64,000 nt of DNA from Methylorubrum populi. GTDB lineage: Bacteria > Pseudomonadota > Alphaproteobacteria > Rhizobiales > Beijerinckiaceae. The notes beneath the pieces were generated by a model. The model was not told the DNA's origin. It made no database searches and saw nothing but the letters and a program-made list of their open reading frames with translations. This document shows positions 55,172 to 64,000 of this stretch, piece by piece. The DNA lies in assembly GCA_020741775.1 (NCBI GenBank), contig DYYG01000035.1, positions 1-64,000 of the forward strand. The letters are read 5' to 3'. How positions within the stretch are numbered: the stretch's first letter is position 1; every line of letters starts with the position of its first letter. Made by a program: the position numbers and the translations under genes.

Positions 55172-56389
55172 TTACAACCGCGTCTGCGCCACGTCCGCCG
55201 TGTTCAGCCGCACGGTCCGCACCCGCCCGTCGCGCTCGACGAGCAGGGTCACCGGCCGGTCGAGACCGGTTTCCTCCACCACGGCGGTCAGGTCCGAGAG
55301 GCGGTGGACCGGGCTGCCATTGGCACCGACGATCACGTCGCCGATCTCGCCGGTGCGCGGATCGACGCCGCGAAGCCCCGCCTGGGCTGCCGGCGAACCG
55401 GGGAGTACCCGCAGCACCACGACGCCGTCGATGCCGAGGCGGGCGGCGGTCGCCTCCTGTCCGGCGATGATGCCGATGCCGGGATTGCGCACCCGGCCGT
55501 TCTTGATGAGATCGGGGATCACCCGGTTCACGACATCCACCGGCACGGCGAAGCCGATGCCGGCACTGGCGCCGGAGGGCGAGAAGATCGCCGTGTTGAC
55601 GCCGATCAGCCGGCCGGCGGAATCGAGCAGCGGCCCGCCGGAATTGCCCGGATTGATCGCCGCATCGGTCTGGATCACGCCCGACAGCTCACGCCCCTCC
55701 TGAGTCGGCAGCCGGCGCTGCAGCGCGCTGATGACGCCGGTGGTGAGGGTGTGGTCGAGGCCGAACGGGTTGCCGATGGCGAAGGCTGCCTGTCCCACCT
55801 TGAGATCGGCGGAGGTGCCGACCGCGATCGGCGGCGGCATCTTGGCCACCCGTCCGAGCTGGAGCACGGCGAGGTCGTAGCTAGGCGCCGTGCCGACCAC
55901 CCGCGCGCTCACCACCTCGCCGGAGGAGAGACGGACCGAGATCGAGCCGCCGCCCTTGGTGGCGGCCTCGACCACATGGTTGTTGGTGACGACGTGGCCG
56001 GCCGCATCCCACACGATGCCGGTACCGGTCTGGGTGCCGGAGCCCTGCTGCTGCCCGTCTCCCGGCCCCTGGCCGAATTCGTCGTCCGGCTCCATCAGGC
56101 CGCGTCCCTGCGCCGCGGCCTGAGCGAAGACGTGGACCACGGACGGCGCGGCGCGGGCGAACAGATCGACGGTGGTCCGCTCGGTCGCGGAGAGGTCGCC
56201 TCGGGCGGTCACCGGGCGGGGGGCCTCCGCCGAATAAAGGAAGGCGAGGATGTAGGGCTGCGCCACGAAGGCGATCAGCAGGCCCAGCGTCACGCCCAAG
56301 GCGACCCGCACGAAACGATCCGGCACGGACGATTCCAGTTCTTGCCCAGCTCTCGACAGCGTGTGCGGCCGGGCAGCGGCACAGGCCAC
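55172..56389 (-). CDS. DegP/HtrA-like serine protease with one PDZ domain
   Basis: This envelope protease of about 405 residues has one N-terminal membrane anchor (RVALGVTLGLLIAFVAQPYILAFLY, about 29-53), so it resembles DegS more than DegP. The trypsin-like triad is H138 (TNNHVV), D172 (YDLAVL) and S250 (GNSGGP). A single PDZ domain follows (GIDGVVVLRVLPGSPAAQAGLRG). GTG at 56389 is chosen because GAAGGGA lies just before it; a TTG at 56443 in the same frame is also possible. The acidic Gly/Gln loop (near 100-120) is the LA-like segment. Substrates are not known. Confidence 0.9.
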   Translation of the reverse strand: MACAAARPHTLSRAGQELESSVPDRFVRVALGVTLGLLIAFVAQPYILAFLYSAEAPRPVTARGDLSATERTTVDLFARAAPSVVHVFAQAAAQGRGLMEPDDEFGQGPGDGQQQGSGTQTGTGIVWDAAGHVVTNNHVVEAATKGGGSISVRLSSGEVVSARVVGTAPSYDLAVLQLGRVAKMPPPIAVGTSADLKVGQAAFAIGNPFGLDHTLTTGVISALQRRLPTQEGRELSGVIQTDAAINPGNSGGPLLDSAGRLIGVNTAIFSPSGASAGIGFAVPVDVVNRVIPDLIKNGRVRNPGIGIIAGQEATAARLGIDGVVVLRVLPGSPAAQAGLRGVDPRTGEIGDVIVGANGSPVHRLSDLTAVVEETGLDRPVTLLVERDGRVRTVRLNTADVAQTRL

Positions 56390-56839
56390 GTTCAGATTCC
56401 CTTCGCCATATTCCCGATCGTCGTCATCGTCGCGATGGTTCAAGCGGGGGTGTGGCGAGAATGACTTAGCTGGGTCCGGTGTGGCCTCCGGTCAACAAAT
56501 CCCCGCTTTCCAAAGCGGCCGAGCGGGGTGCGACACCGCACGGTGGGATGGCCTTGCAGAGAGTAACCAATTGCATACTGTTTCGTACGCACTCTCTTCA
56601 CACTGATGAAAGAACCTCGGTGGGGCCCCTGGACCAATCCTTGGCAAAACTAAGGCAAGGTTCAGGCAAAGGACTGCGACGAAACGGTGACCGATTGGCT
56701 GTCGAGCACTCGAATTGATCGCAAAGCCGCCCCAGTGATGCTTCGATCGCCCTAGAACTTAAAGCTTACCGGCCCGGCGGCGTCAGTCGTCGCGGCGGTC
56801 CTCTGCGGACGGACACGGTTCGAACAGGAAGAGCAAGAA
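56390..56839. other. 450-bp divergent region, AT-richer, with phased GGCAA repeats
   Basis: No gene or known RNA was recognised. Three GGCAA words occur 11 bp apart (56643, 56654, 56665). Stretches such as CTTAAAGCTTACC near 56757 suggest promoter DNA for the 71-residue gene. Confidence 0.4.
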
Positions 56840-57055
56840 ATGGAAACCGAAGCTCTCGAACGACCTGCAGACCTGACGATCTGGCGCACCCTGCCGGCCT
56901 CGTCCCCCCTGGCGCAGCCGGAGCGCTACGACACCCTGCGCGAGGCGCTCGCCGCCGCGAAGGGGGCCCTCGGCGATCCCTCGCAGCAGCCCTGGATCAT
57001 CACGGAGGAGGGCGAGATCCTCTCCCCGAATTGGATCCGCACCTACGTGAACTGA
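56840..57055 (+). CDS. Small protein of unknown function (71 residues)
   Basis: This is a compact soluble protein with no known motif that I can name. The sequence reads LTIWRTLPASSPLAQPERYDTL, then a helix REALAAAKGALGD, then PWIITEEGEILSPNWIRTYV. The TIW..LPA start and IITEEGEIL strand look like a small conserved Rhizobiales fold. GGAAGAGCAAG lies before the ATG. Its 3' end overlaps the convergent DUF817 gene by 56 bp. Confidence 0.7.
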   Translation: METEALERPADLTIWRTLPASSPLAQPERYDTLREALAAAKGALGDPSQQPWIITEEGEILSPNWIRTYVN

Positions 57056-57995
57056 TCGATCCGTCTAAAGCCGCTGCGCGCGTGGCGCCCGGATCACCGG
57101 ATGCCGGAACGGTCTCCGGCATCGGCTCGGGGCGGTTCACCAGCGTGACCAGCACGTAGGAGACGATCATCAGAAGGAACCACGCGCCGAGCTTGGCCGC
57201 CGAGACCGGTGACCAGCCGGCCGCCTGGCTGGGATAGAGCCAGACACGGGTCGCCGTGCCGATGTTCTCGGCGATCCAGATAAAGAGCGCGACGAGGACG
57301 AAGCCGACCACGAGCGGCATCGCCCGATGCGTGCGCCAGACCTTGAAATGCACAATCGTCGGCCCGAACAGCACGACACTCGCGACCATCAGCACCGCGC
57401 GCATATCGGCGATGTAGTGGTGCGTGAAGAAGTTCACGTAGATTGCCGCCGCTAGGACCAGAGTCGGTGCCAGCGGCGGATGCCGGGTAAAGCGGAAATC
57501 GAACAGGCGCCAGACGCGGGCGATGTAGGAGCCGATGCTGGCATACATGAAGCCGGTGAAGAGCGGCACGCCGGCGATGCGCAGGAGGCTCGCCTCCGGG
57601 TAGATCCAGGAGCCGACGCCGGTTTTGAAGACCTCCATCGCCGTCCCGACGACGTGGTAGATCGCGATGACCTTGGCCTCCTCCCAGCTTTCCAGACCGA
57701 GGGTGAGCAGCGCGATCTGGATCAGCACCGCCGCTAACGTCAGGACATCGTAGCGGCCGAGCGGCGCCTGGGCCGGGTAGAACAGGTGGGTGCCGATCAG
57801 AAGCGCGCAGATCAGGCCGCCGAACAGGCAGGCCCAGCCCTGCTTGATCCCGAAACGAAGGAATTCGTAGGCGAAGCCCGCAAAACGCCCCCGCGCCTCG
57901 GCGCCGAGGCCGGCCCGGCTTTCGGCCGCGACGAAGCCGGTCAGGATCGGCCAGTTGCGCGCCGCGCTCGGTCCCCGCTTGTCCCCAGCCGCCAT
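57000..57995 (-). CDS. DUF817 family integral membrane protein
   Basis: This 331-residue protein has about eight membrane helices and the DUF817 family text (GWACLFGGLICALLIGTHLFYP, ESWEEAKVIAIYHVVGTAMEVFKTGVGSWIYPE, PLFTGFMYASIGSYIARVWRLFDFRF, FFTHHYIADMRAVLM). The family function is unknown. A perfect AGGAGG precedes the ATG at 57995. The last 30 or so residues are low-complexity and are read antisense to the 71-residue gene; the functional end may lie earlier. Confidence 0.9.
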   Translation of the reverse strand: MAAGDKRGPSAARNWPILTGFVAAESRAGLGAEARGRFAGFAYEFLRFGIKQGWACLFGGLICALLIGTHLFYPAQAPLGRYDVLTLAAVLIQIALLTLGLESWEEAKVIAIYHVVGTAMEVFKTGVGSWIYPEASLLRIAGVPLFTGFMYASIGSYIARVWRLFDFRFTRHPPLAPTLVLAAAIYVNFFTHHYIADMRAVLMVASVVLFGPTIVHFKVWRTHRAMPLVVGFVLVALFIWIAENIGTATRVWLYPSQAAGWSPVSAAKLGAWFLLMIVSYVLVTLVNRPEPMPETVPASGDPGATRAAALDGSISSRRCGSNSGRGSRPPP

Positions 57996-58137
57996 CTCCG
58001 CCTCCTGCGGACCGCTCCGTCCGAAGCCGTCCCGAACTCACCCACAGTCAAGCTTCCAGGGGAGGGGAAAAGCGGCGGTTTGACGGTGGCACAGGCCCCG
58101 CCGCACATTCGGTGCAAGTGAGAAGCGGGGAGGGGGC

Positions 58138-58632
58138 GTGCTGGCGGACAAGGCCGAGGATCGGATCCAACTGCGACACCGCGTGGAGCGGGAACTGCGC
58201 CGGCTCGAGACCCTCGCCGGACGCAAACGTGCCCGTCGCTCAGCCCTGCGCCTCGGGCGCGGCACCCTCGGGGCTGCAGCCACTTTCGGCGCTCTCGTGA
58301 AGGCGAAGATCGTCGGAACCCTGGCCGGGAAACTTGCCATTGCACTGGCCGTCGGCCTCGGGCTGGCATGGCCGGCGCTGGTGCTCGGCCTTCTCGCCCT
58401 CGTCGGAATCGTGCTGGCCGTCCTCAGCCTGTTCGGCGGCGAGGCCGGACCACACGATTTTACTTGCGACGGCTCCTGTGCAGGCAAGAACGAGCGCGCC
58501 GCGCGCCTCAATCACCTCATCGCGCAGCGCCGGGCCTGGCTCGCCGCTCCGTCGGGTTCGGCCCCGAGCGTCCGCTGGGATGCGCAGGGGCGCCACCACG
58601 TGGCCACCCGGGCGCGCAAGCGTGGCCGATGA
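58138..58632 (+). CDS. Hypothetical membrane protein (164 residues)
   Basis: I do not recognise this protein. It has a charged helical N-terminus ([29 protein letters not shown]) and a hydrophobic stretch with probably two helices (about 62-99, [32 protein letters not shown]). C110 and C114 lie just after it, and the C-terminus is basic. The start is a GTG with GGGGAGGGG before it. The 91-bp gap to mcmA on the same strand leaves open whether they share a transcript. Confidence 0.6.
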   Translation: MLADKAEDRIQLRHRVERELRRLETLAGRKRARRSALRLGRGTLGAAATFGALVKAKIVGTLAGKLAIALAVGLGLAWPALVLGLLALVGIVLAVLSLFGGEAGPHDFTCDGSCAGKNERAARLNHLIAQRRAWLAAPSGSAPSVRWDAQGRHHVATRARKRGR

Positions 58633-58723
58633 GAACGGCCTTATGGACAATAGCCGCATTTGGTGGCTTGCCTATAACGCGCAAAAAAAATCACCGTCGC
58701 CTGACAGCCCCGAGACTGACGCC

Positions 58724-60889
58724 ATGAGTTCCCGGATCCCCGATTTCGCCACCGTCGCCTTCGCGGCCGATGGCTTCAAGGCTCCGCCCCCGCCGGTGTC
58801 CGAGCCGTGGATGACGCCCGAAGGCATCCCGGTAAAGGGCTTCTACGGCCCTGAAGACCGGGAAGGACTCGAGGGCATCGACACCTATCCCGGCCTGCCG
58901 CCCTATCTGCGCGGGCCCTACCCGGCGATGTACGTCACCCAGCCCTGGACGATCCGGCAATATGCCGGCTTCTCCACGGCCGAGGATTCGAACGCCTTCT
59001 ACCGGCGCAACCTTGCCGCCGGTCAGAAGGGCCTCTCCGTCGCCTTCGATCTGGCCACCCACCGCGGCTACGATTCTGATCACCCCCGCGTCTCCGGCGA
59101 TGTCGGCATGGCGGGCGTGGCGATCGACTCGATCTACGACATGCGCACGCTCTTCTCCGGCATTCCGCTGGACGAGATGACCGTGTCGATGACGATGAAT
59201 GGCGCGGTGCTGCCGGTGCTGGCGCTCTACATCGTCGCGGCGGAGGAGCAGGGCGTGCCGCCGGAGAAACTCGCCGGCACGATCCAGAACGACATCCTCA
59301 AGGAGTTCATGGTCCGCAACACCTACATCTATCCCCCGAAGGGATCGATGCGGATCATCTCCGATATCTTCGGCTACACCTCGAAGAACATGCCGAAGTT
59401 CAACTCGATCTCGATTTCCGGCTATCACATGCAGGAAGCCGGAGCGACGCAGGATCTCGAACTGGCTTACACGCTGGCCGACGGCGTCGAGTACATCAAG
59501 GCGGGTCTCGCGGCCGGGCTGACCATCGATCAATTCGCCCCGCGCCTGTCGTTCTTCTGGGCGATCGGGATGAACTTCTTCATGGAGATCGCCAAGATGC
59601 GGGCCGCGCGCCTGATCTGGGCCAAGCTCGTCAAGGAGTTCGAGCCGAAGAGCGACAAGTCGCTGCCCTTGCGCACCCATTCGCAGACCAGCGGCTGGTC
59701 GCTGACCGCGCAGGACGTGTTCAACAACGTCACCCGCACCTGCATCGAGGCGATGGCGGCGACGCAGGGCGGCACGCAGTCGCTGCACACCAACGCGCTC
59801 GACGAGGCGCTGGCGCTGCCGACCGACTTCTCGGCCCGCATCGCCCGCAACACCCAGCTGTTCCTGCAGCAGGAGAGCGGCACCACTCGGATCATCGATC
59901 CGTGGGGCGGCTCCTATTATGTCGAGCGGCTGACGCATGACATCGCTGCGCGGGCTTGGGAGCATATCCGCGAGGTCGAGGCGCTGGGCGGCATGGCCAA
60001 GGCGATCGAGGCGGGCATCCCGAAGCTGCGCATCGAGGAAGCCGCCGCCCGTGCCCAGGCGCGGATCGATTCCGGCCGCCAGACCATCGTCGGTATCAAC
60101 AAGTACAAGCCCGACGACGAGATGGCGATCGAGCTGCTGCGGGTCGACAATGCCGACGTGCGGGCCCGCCAGATCGAGAAACTGAAGCGCCTGCGCGCCG
60201 AGCGAAACCAGGCCGATGTCGATGCGGCCCTCGCCGCCCTGACCCAGGCCGCCGACGGAGAGGGCAACCTGCTCGAACTGGCGGTGAACGCGGCGCGGGC
60301 CAAGGCCACGGTCGGCGAGATCTCCGAGGCTTTGGAGAAGGCCTGGGGCCGTCACCGCGCCGAGATCCGCTCGATCTCGGGCGTCTACAAGCGGGAGGTG
60401 GGCGGAATGTCCCCGGTGGTCGAAAAGGTTCGCGGCCTGGTCGAGGCCTTCGAGGAGAATGACGGGCGCCGGCCCCGCATCCTGGTCGCCAAGATGGGCC
60501 AGGACGGACACGACCGCGGCCAGAAAGTGATCGCCTCCGCCTTCGCCGATCTCGGCTTCGACGTGGATATCGGGCCGCTCTTCGCCACTCCGGGCGAGGC
60601 CGCCCGGCAGGCGGTGGAGAACGATGTGCACATCGTCGGCGTCTCCTCCTTGGCGGCGGGCCACCTGACCCTGGTGCCGGAGCTGAAGGCCGCCCTGAAG
60701 GAAGAGGGCCGCGACGACGTGATGATCGTAGTCGGCGGCGTGATCCCGCCGGGGGATTACGACGCGCTCTACGCCGCTGGCGCCTCGGCGATCTTCCCGC
60801 CGGGCACCGTGATCGCGGAGGCCGCCGTGAAGCTCCTGGGCGAACTCAACGGACGCCTCGGCTACGGCGAGCGGCAGGCCGCCGAGTAA
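58724..60889 (+). CDS. mcmA: Methylmalonyl-CoA mutase, large subunit
   Basis: This B12-dependent enzyme interconverts (R)-methylmalonyl-CoA and succinyl-CoA, a step of the ethylmalonyl-CoA route used by serine-cycle methylotrophs. The 721-residue protein has the substrate barrel ([33 protein letters not shown]) and a C-terminal cobalamin domain with the DxHxxG motif (GQDGHDRG, H596) and [17 protein letters not shown]. The ATG at 58724 gives the known N-terminus; the open frame upstream is an artefact. The partner mcmB is not adjacent here. Confidence 0.97.
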   Translation: MSSRIPDFATVAFAADGFKAPPPPVSEPWMTPEGIPVKGFYGPEDREGLEGIDTYPGLPPYLRGPYPAMYVTQPWTIRQYAGFSTAEDSNAFYRRNLAAGQKGLSVAFDLATHRGYDSDHPRVSGDVGMAGVAIDSIYDMRTLFSGIPLDEMTVSMTMNGAVLPVLALYIVAAEEQGVPPEKLAGTIQNDILKEFMVRNTYIYPPKGSMRIISDIFGYTSKNMPKFNSISISGYHMQEAGATQDLELAYTLADGVEYIKAGLAAGLTIDQFAPRLSFFWAIGMNFFMEIAKMRAARLIWAKLVKEFEPKSDKSLPLRTHSQTSGWSLTAQDVFNNVTRTCIEAMAATQGGTQSLHTNALDEALALPTDFSARIARNTQLFLQQESGTTRIIDPWGGSYYVERLTHDIAARAWEHIREVEALGGMAKAIEAGIPKLRIEEAAARAQARIDSGRQTIVGINKYKPDDEMAIELLRVDNADVRARQIEKLKRLRAERNQADVDAALAALTQAADGEGNLLELAVNAARAKATVGEISEALEKAWGRHRAEIRSISGVYKREVGGMSPVVEKVRGLVEAFEENDGRRPRILVAKMGQDGHDRGQKVIASAFADLGFDVDIGPLFATPGEAARQAVENDVHIVGVSSLAAGHLTLVPELKAALKEEGRDDVMIVVGGVIPPGDYDALYAAGASAIFPPGTVIAEAAVKLLGELNGRLGYGERQAAE

Positions 60890-60985
60890 GCGCGGTGCCG
60901 ATCCTGGCGGGGGCTCATATCAGATCCGTTTGATCCCTTCGGGATGGCGGATCCGGGCTTCCCTCAGGCGCCGCGCGGGCTTGCT

Positions 60986-61022
60986 GAGACGGGAACCGCT
61001 TCGATCGAGCGGATCCCGTCTC
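60986..61022 (+). terminator. Hairpin between mcmA and manC
   Basis: GAGACGGGAACCGCT (60986-61000) pairs with AGCGGATCCCGTCTC (61008-61022), 14 of 15 positions, around a 7-base loop, 97 bp after the mcmA stop. There is no immediate T-run. Confidence 0.5.
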
Positions 61023-61169
61023 GGAGCCCCCGGCTTTCGTTCGAATTTACCTGAATATCACGCGGCATCGTCCCCCGCGTGGTGCCGCTTCGACGGATCG
61101 GCTAAGACGGCGACGTCTATTCGCGTCTGCGGCCGTCGCCGTCGGACGCCCTCCGAACGGTGTGGGGCG

Positions 61170-62603
61170 ATGGCCGAGGCGAGTCGGGAAAACATCCTGC
61201 CCGTGATCCTGTGCGGCGGCTCGGGCACGCGGCTGTGGCCGGCCTCGCGCGAGAGCATGCCCAAGCAGTTCACGCCGCTGGTCGATCCCGAGACCTCGAC
61301 CTTCCAGGCGACGGTCCGCCGGGTCGCCGATGGCAGCGTGTTCGCCCGGCCCACCGTGATCGCTTCGGCCGAGTCCCGCTTCATCGTCGCCGAGCAGCTG
61401 GCGCAGGCCCGCATCGCCGCCGACATCCTGCTCGAACCCGAGCGGCGCGATTCCGCCGCCGCCGTGGCGGTGGCCGCCCTGCACGGCGCCCGCCTGCGGC
61501 CGGAGACGGTGGTGCTGGTGATGGCCGCCGACCACGTCATCGAGGATTCCGCCGCCTTCACCCAGGCCGCGCAGCAGGCCGCCATCGGCGCCCGGCTCGG
61601 CCAGATCATGACCCTCGGCATCACGCCGACCCGGGCCGCCACCGAATACGGCTATATCCGCACGGGCGAAGCCATCCCCGGCGCGCCGGATCTCCACCGG
61701 GTCGCGCGCTTCGTCGAGAAGCCGGACGCGGCCGGGGCCGAACGGCTGATCGGGGAGGGCGCCCTGTGGAATTCGGGCTATTTCCTGTTCCGCGCCGACG
61801 TGATGATCGCCGAACTGGAGGCCCATGCGCCGCAGGTGCTGGAGGCCGCCCGCGGGGCCTTGGCGCAGGCCGCCACCGACCTCGATTTCATCCGGCTCGA
61901 CGCGAGCGCCTTCGCGCAGGCGCCGAAAACCTCGATCGATTATGCCGTCATGGAGCGCACCACCCGCGCCGGAGTGCTCAAGGTGTCCTTCGCATGGTCG
62001 GATGTCGGCACCTGGGACGCGGTCTGGCAGGTGCTGGAGCGGGACGCCCACGGCAATGCGGTGCGCGGCCGGGTCGAGCTGGTGGAGACGACCGGCAGCC
62101 TCGTGCACAGTGAGGGCGACGGGCTCACCACCGTGGTCGGGCTCGATGACGTGGTGGTCGTCTCGACCCCCGACGCGGTGCTGGTCGCCTCGAAGGCCCA
62201 TTCCGGCAAGGTCAAGGATCTGGTCGGCGTCCTGCGGGAGAAGGCCCATCCGGAGGCGGATGCCCATCGCCGGATCTACCGGCCCTGGGGCTGGTACCAG
62301 CGTATCGATATCGGTGAACGCTTCCAGGTGAAGCGGATCATGGTCACGCCGGGCGGGCGGCTCTCTCTGCAGAAGCACTTCCACCGGGCCGAGCACTGGG
62401 TCGTGGTGAAGGGCACGGCGGAGGTGACGCTCAACGAGCAGATCCTCCTCGTCCATGAGAACGAGGCGGTCTATCTGCCGATCGGCTCGATGCACCGGCT
62501 GACCAACCCCGGCAAGATTCCCCTCGAACTGATCGAGGTGCAGGTCGGCAGCTATACTGGCGAGGACGACATCATCCGGGTCGAGGATGTCTACGGCCGC
62601 TGA
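61170..62603 (+). CDS. manC: Mannose-1-phosphate guanylyltransferase / mannose-6-phosphate isomerase
   Basis: This enzyme makes GDP-mannose for polysaccharides, and its cupin domain isomerises fructose-6-phosphate. The 477-residue protein has the pyrophosphorylase motif LCGGSGTRLWPASRESMPKQF (about 15-35), FVEKPDAAGAERLI, and a C-terminal type II isomerase cupin (RPWGWYQRIDIGERFQVKRI ... QKHFHRAEHWVVVKGTAEVTL) with the metal-binding His/Glu set. The ATG at 61170 starts the conserved domain. It is convergent with glpD and overlaps its end by 13 bp. Confidence 0.95.
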   Translation: MAEASRENILPVILCGGSGTRLWPASRESMPKQFTPLVDPETSTFQATVRRVADGSVFARPTVIASAESRFIVAEQLAQARIAADILLEPERRDSAAAVAVAALHGARLRPETVVLVMAADHVIEDSAAFTQAAQQAAIGARLGQIMTLGITPTRAATEYGYIRTGEAIPGAPDLHRVARFVEKPDAAGAERLIGEGALWNSGYFLFRADVMIAELEAHAPQVLEAARGALAQAATDLDFIRLDASAFAQAPKTSIDYAVMERTTRAGVLKVSFAWSDVGTWDAVWQVLERDAHGNAVRGRVELVETTGSLVHSEGDGLTTVVGLDDVVVVSTPDAVLVASKAHSGKVKDLVGVLREKAHPEADAHRRIYRPWGWYQRIDIGERFQVKRIMVTPGGRLSLQKHFHRAEHWVVVKGTAEVTLNEQILLVHENEAVYLPIGSMHRLTNPGKIPLELIEVQVGSYTGEDDIIRVEDVYGR

Positions 62604-64000
62604 AGACCGGCCGCGCTGAGATAGCGCCCGAGCCGCGCGACATCGTCCCGAGAGGTCCGCAGACCGAGCTTCGAGCGGCGCCAGAGGATGTCGTCCGAGG
62701 TGCGCGCCCGCTCCTCGCGCACGAGATAATCGACCTCGCGGGCGCTGAGATCGCCGCCGAACGTCTCACCGAGATCGGCGAGCGAGGCCGCATCGCCGAG
62801 CAGGCGGTCGATACGGGTGCCGTAGGCGCGGGCGAGGCGGCGGGCTGTCGCGTCCGGAAGAAATGGGTACTGGGCCGCGACCCGCTTGAGGAAGCGGTCG
62901 AAATCCGCCTCCTCCATGTCGCCGCCGGGTAAGGGCGCGACCCCGGTCCAGGCCGGTTTCCAATCCGGCAGGTGGGGACGCAGCTTCTCCAGGACATGCT
63001 CCGCGAGCCGTCGATAGGTGGTGATCTTGCCCCCGAACACCGAGAGAACCGGCGGTCCTTCCGTGTCGAGATCGAGCACGTAATCGCGGGTGACGGCGGA
63101 GACGTTCTCGGCCGCGTCGTCGTAAAGCGGGCGCAAACCGGAAAAGCTCCACACCACGTCGTCCGGGCCGATGGAGCGCGCGAAGGAACGGTTGATGCAG
63201 GCGCAGAGATAGCGCGTCTCCTCGACCGAGATGCCGACGGGACCGGGACCGGATTCGTAGGGCACGTCGGTGGTGCCGATCAGGGTGAAGTCGCGCTCGT
63301 AGGGGATGGCGAAGATGATGCGGCGGTCGGGCTGCTGCAGGATATAGGCTTGGTCACCCGGATAGAGCCGCCGGACCACGATGTGGCTGCCCTTGACCAG
63401 CCGCACCTTCGGCCGGGCTTCGACCGAGAGCGTTTGCAGCAAGGTCTGGCCGACCCAGGGACCCGCGGCGTTGACGACGATCTTGGCCCGCACGCTTTCC
63501 CGACGCCGGGCGACGGCATCAAAGAGGGTCGCGATCCAAACGCCGTCCTCGCGCCGGGCGGATTCCACGGCCGTCCGGGTGCGCAGCACCGCTCCCCTCT
63601 CGGCGGCGTCGAGGGCGTTGAGCACGACGAGGCGGCTGTCCTCGACCCAGCAATCGGAATAGGCGAAACCCCTCGTCAGCCGCGGCTGAAGCGGCGCGCC
63701 GACGCCGTCGCGGGTTAGGCGCAGAGCTTGCGAGCCGGGCAAGGCCCGCAACCGGCTCAGGTGGTCGTAGAGGAACAGCCCGAGCCGCAGCATCCAGGCC
63801 GGACGCAGGCCGGCATCGTGCGGCAGGACGAAGCGCAGGGGCCAGACGATGTGCGGCGCGAGCCGCATCAGGCGCTCACGCTCGGCCAGGGCCTCGCGCA
63901 CCAGCCGGAACTCGTATTGTTCGAGGTAGCGGAGCCCGCCATGGATCAGCTTGGTCGAGGCGGACGAGGTGTGCTCGGCCAGATCGCCCTTCTCGCAGAG
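62591..64000 (-). CDS. glpD: Glycerol-3-phosphate dehydrogenase (GlpD), truncated at the right edge
   Basis: GlpD is an FAD enzyme on the inner membrane that oxidises glycerol-3-phosphate to dihydroxyacetone phosphate and passes electrons to quinone. The frame is open to base 64000, giving 469 codons; the N-terminal FAD GxGxxG motif must lie beyond the window. Visible blocks include the edge-proximal segment TSSASTKLIHGGLRYLEQYE, KVRLVKGSHIVVRRL, TLIGTTDVPYESGPGPVGIS, SFSGLRPLYDD, FGGKITTYRRLAE and the C-terminal DxxxWRRSKLGL region. An internal GTG at 63901 is not the true start. Confidence 0.95.
   Translation of the reverse strand, partial: LCEKGDLAEHTSSASTKLIHGGLRYLEQYEFRLVREALAERERLMRLAPHIVWPLRFVLPHDAGLRPAWMLRLGLFLYDHLSRLRALPGSQALRLTRDGVGAPLQPRLTRGFAYSDCWVEDSRLVVLNALDAAERGAVLRTRTAVESARREDGVWIATLFDAVARRRESVRAKIVVNAAGPWVGQTLLQTLSVEARPKVRLVKGSHIVVRRLYPGDQAYILQQPDRRIIFAIPYERDFTLIGTTDVPYESGPGPVGISVEETRYLCACINRSFARSIGPDDVVWSFSGLRPLYDDAAENVSAVTRDYVLDLDTEGPPVLSVFGGKITTYRRLAEHVLEKLRPHLPDWKPAWTGVAPLPGGDMEEADFDRFLKRVAAQYPFLPDATARRLARAYGTRIDRLLGDAASLADLGETFGGDLSAREVDYLVREERARTSDDILWRRSKLGLRTSRDDVARLGRYLSAAGLQRP

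Noticed and set aside
58334..58723. N-terminal extension of the mcmA frame
   Set aside because: The known N-terminus begins at 58724, and the upstream part lies over the 164-residue gene in another frame.

Overview
The window is GC-rich DNA from an aerobic, bacteriochlorophyll-making alphaproteobacterium, most likely Methylobacterium/Methylorubrum (M. extorquens group). The evidence is a full bch/puh photosynthesis cluster with the oxygen-dependent cyclase AcsF, ALA synthase rather than the C5 route, PpsR/PpaA-type regulators, a 721-residue methylmalonyl-CoA mutase, NdvA, and CtrA-type TTAA-N7-TTAA boxes. The genus is inferred from gene content and order; no database was searched.

Left part (1-30 kb), mostly housekeeping: hemC; tRNA-Lys(CTT); a divergent response regulator / HPt pair around a perfect CtrA box; pal-cpoB-tilS-ftsH; a TSUP permease; glmM; three tandem porin-like outer membrane proteins plus a small secreted protein; an HNH nuclease; a large mechanosensitive channel; a CAP-domain lipoprotein; motA-motB; an NdvA-type glucan exporter; an unknown single-pass protein; gnd-pgl; and a triheme cytochrome c.

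Photosynthesis part (26-48.7 kb): a minus-strand unit bchG-pucC-bchP-tspO-orf, then the minus-strand regulators ppaA-ppsR, and divergently a long plus-strand run bchF-bchN-bchB-bchH-bchL-bchM-lhaA-puhA-puhB-puhC-orf98-acsF-puhE-hemA. Most junctions overlap or nearly touch, so this looks like one superoperon. It covers ALA synthesis (HemA), Mg insertion (BchH), methylation (BchM), ring closure (AcsF), dark protochlorophyllide reduction (BchLNB), C3 hydration (BchF), esterification and tail reduction (BchG, BchP), and reaction-centre/LH1 assembly (LhaA, PuhA, PuhB, PuhC, PuhE). A canonical PpsR site (TGT-N12-ACA) lies in front of bchG, and two degenerate copies lie in the ppaA/bchF divergent region, so redox/light repression followed by B12-linked antirepression is the likely control.

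Right part (48.7-64 kb): a small membrane protein; clpS-clpA; a D,D-carboxypeptidase with SPOR domain; a palindromic repeat element; a membrane DnaJ-domain protein; a DegP-like protease; a 71-residue protein; a DUF817 membrane protein; a hypothetical; mcmA; manC; and glpD, which runs off the right edge.

No insertion sequence, prophage or CRISPR array was seen. The less ordinary signals are the CtrA boxes, the PpsR-site/promoter architecture, a palindromic repeat that has become the C-terminus of BchM, the unassigned 98-residue protein between puhC and acsF, and tspO plus a small membrane protein at the end of the bchG operon.
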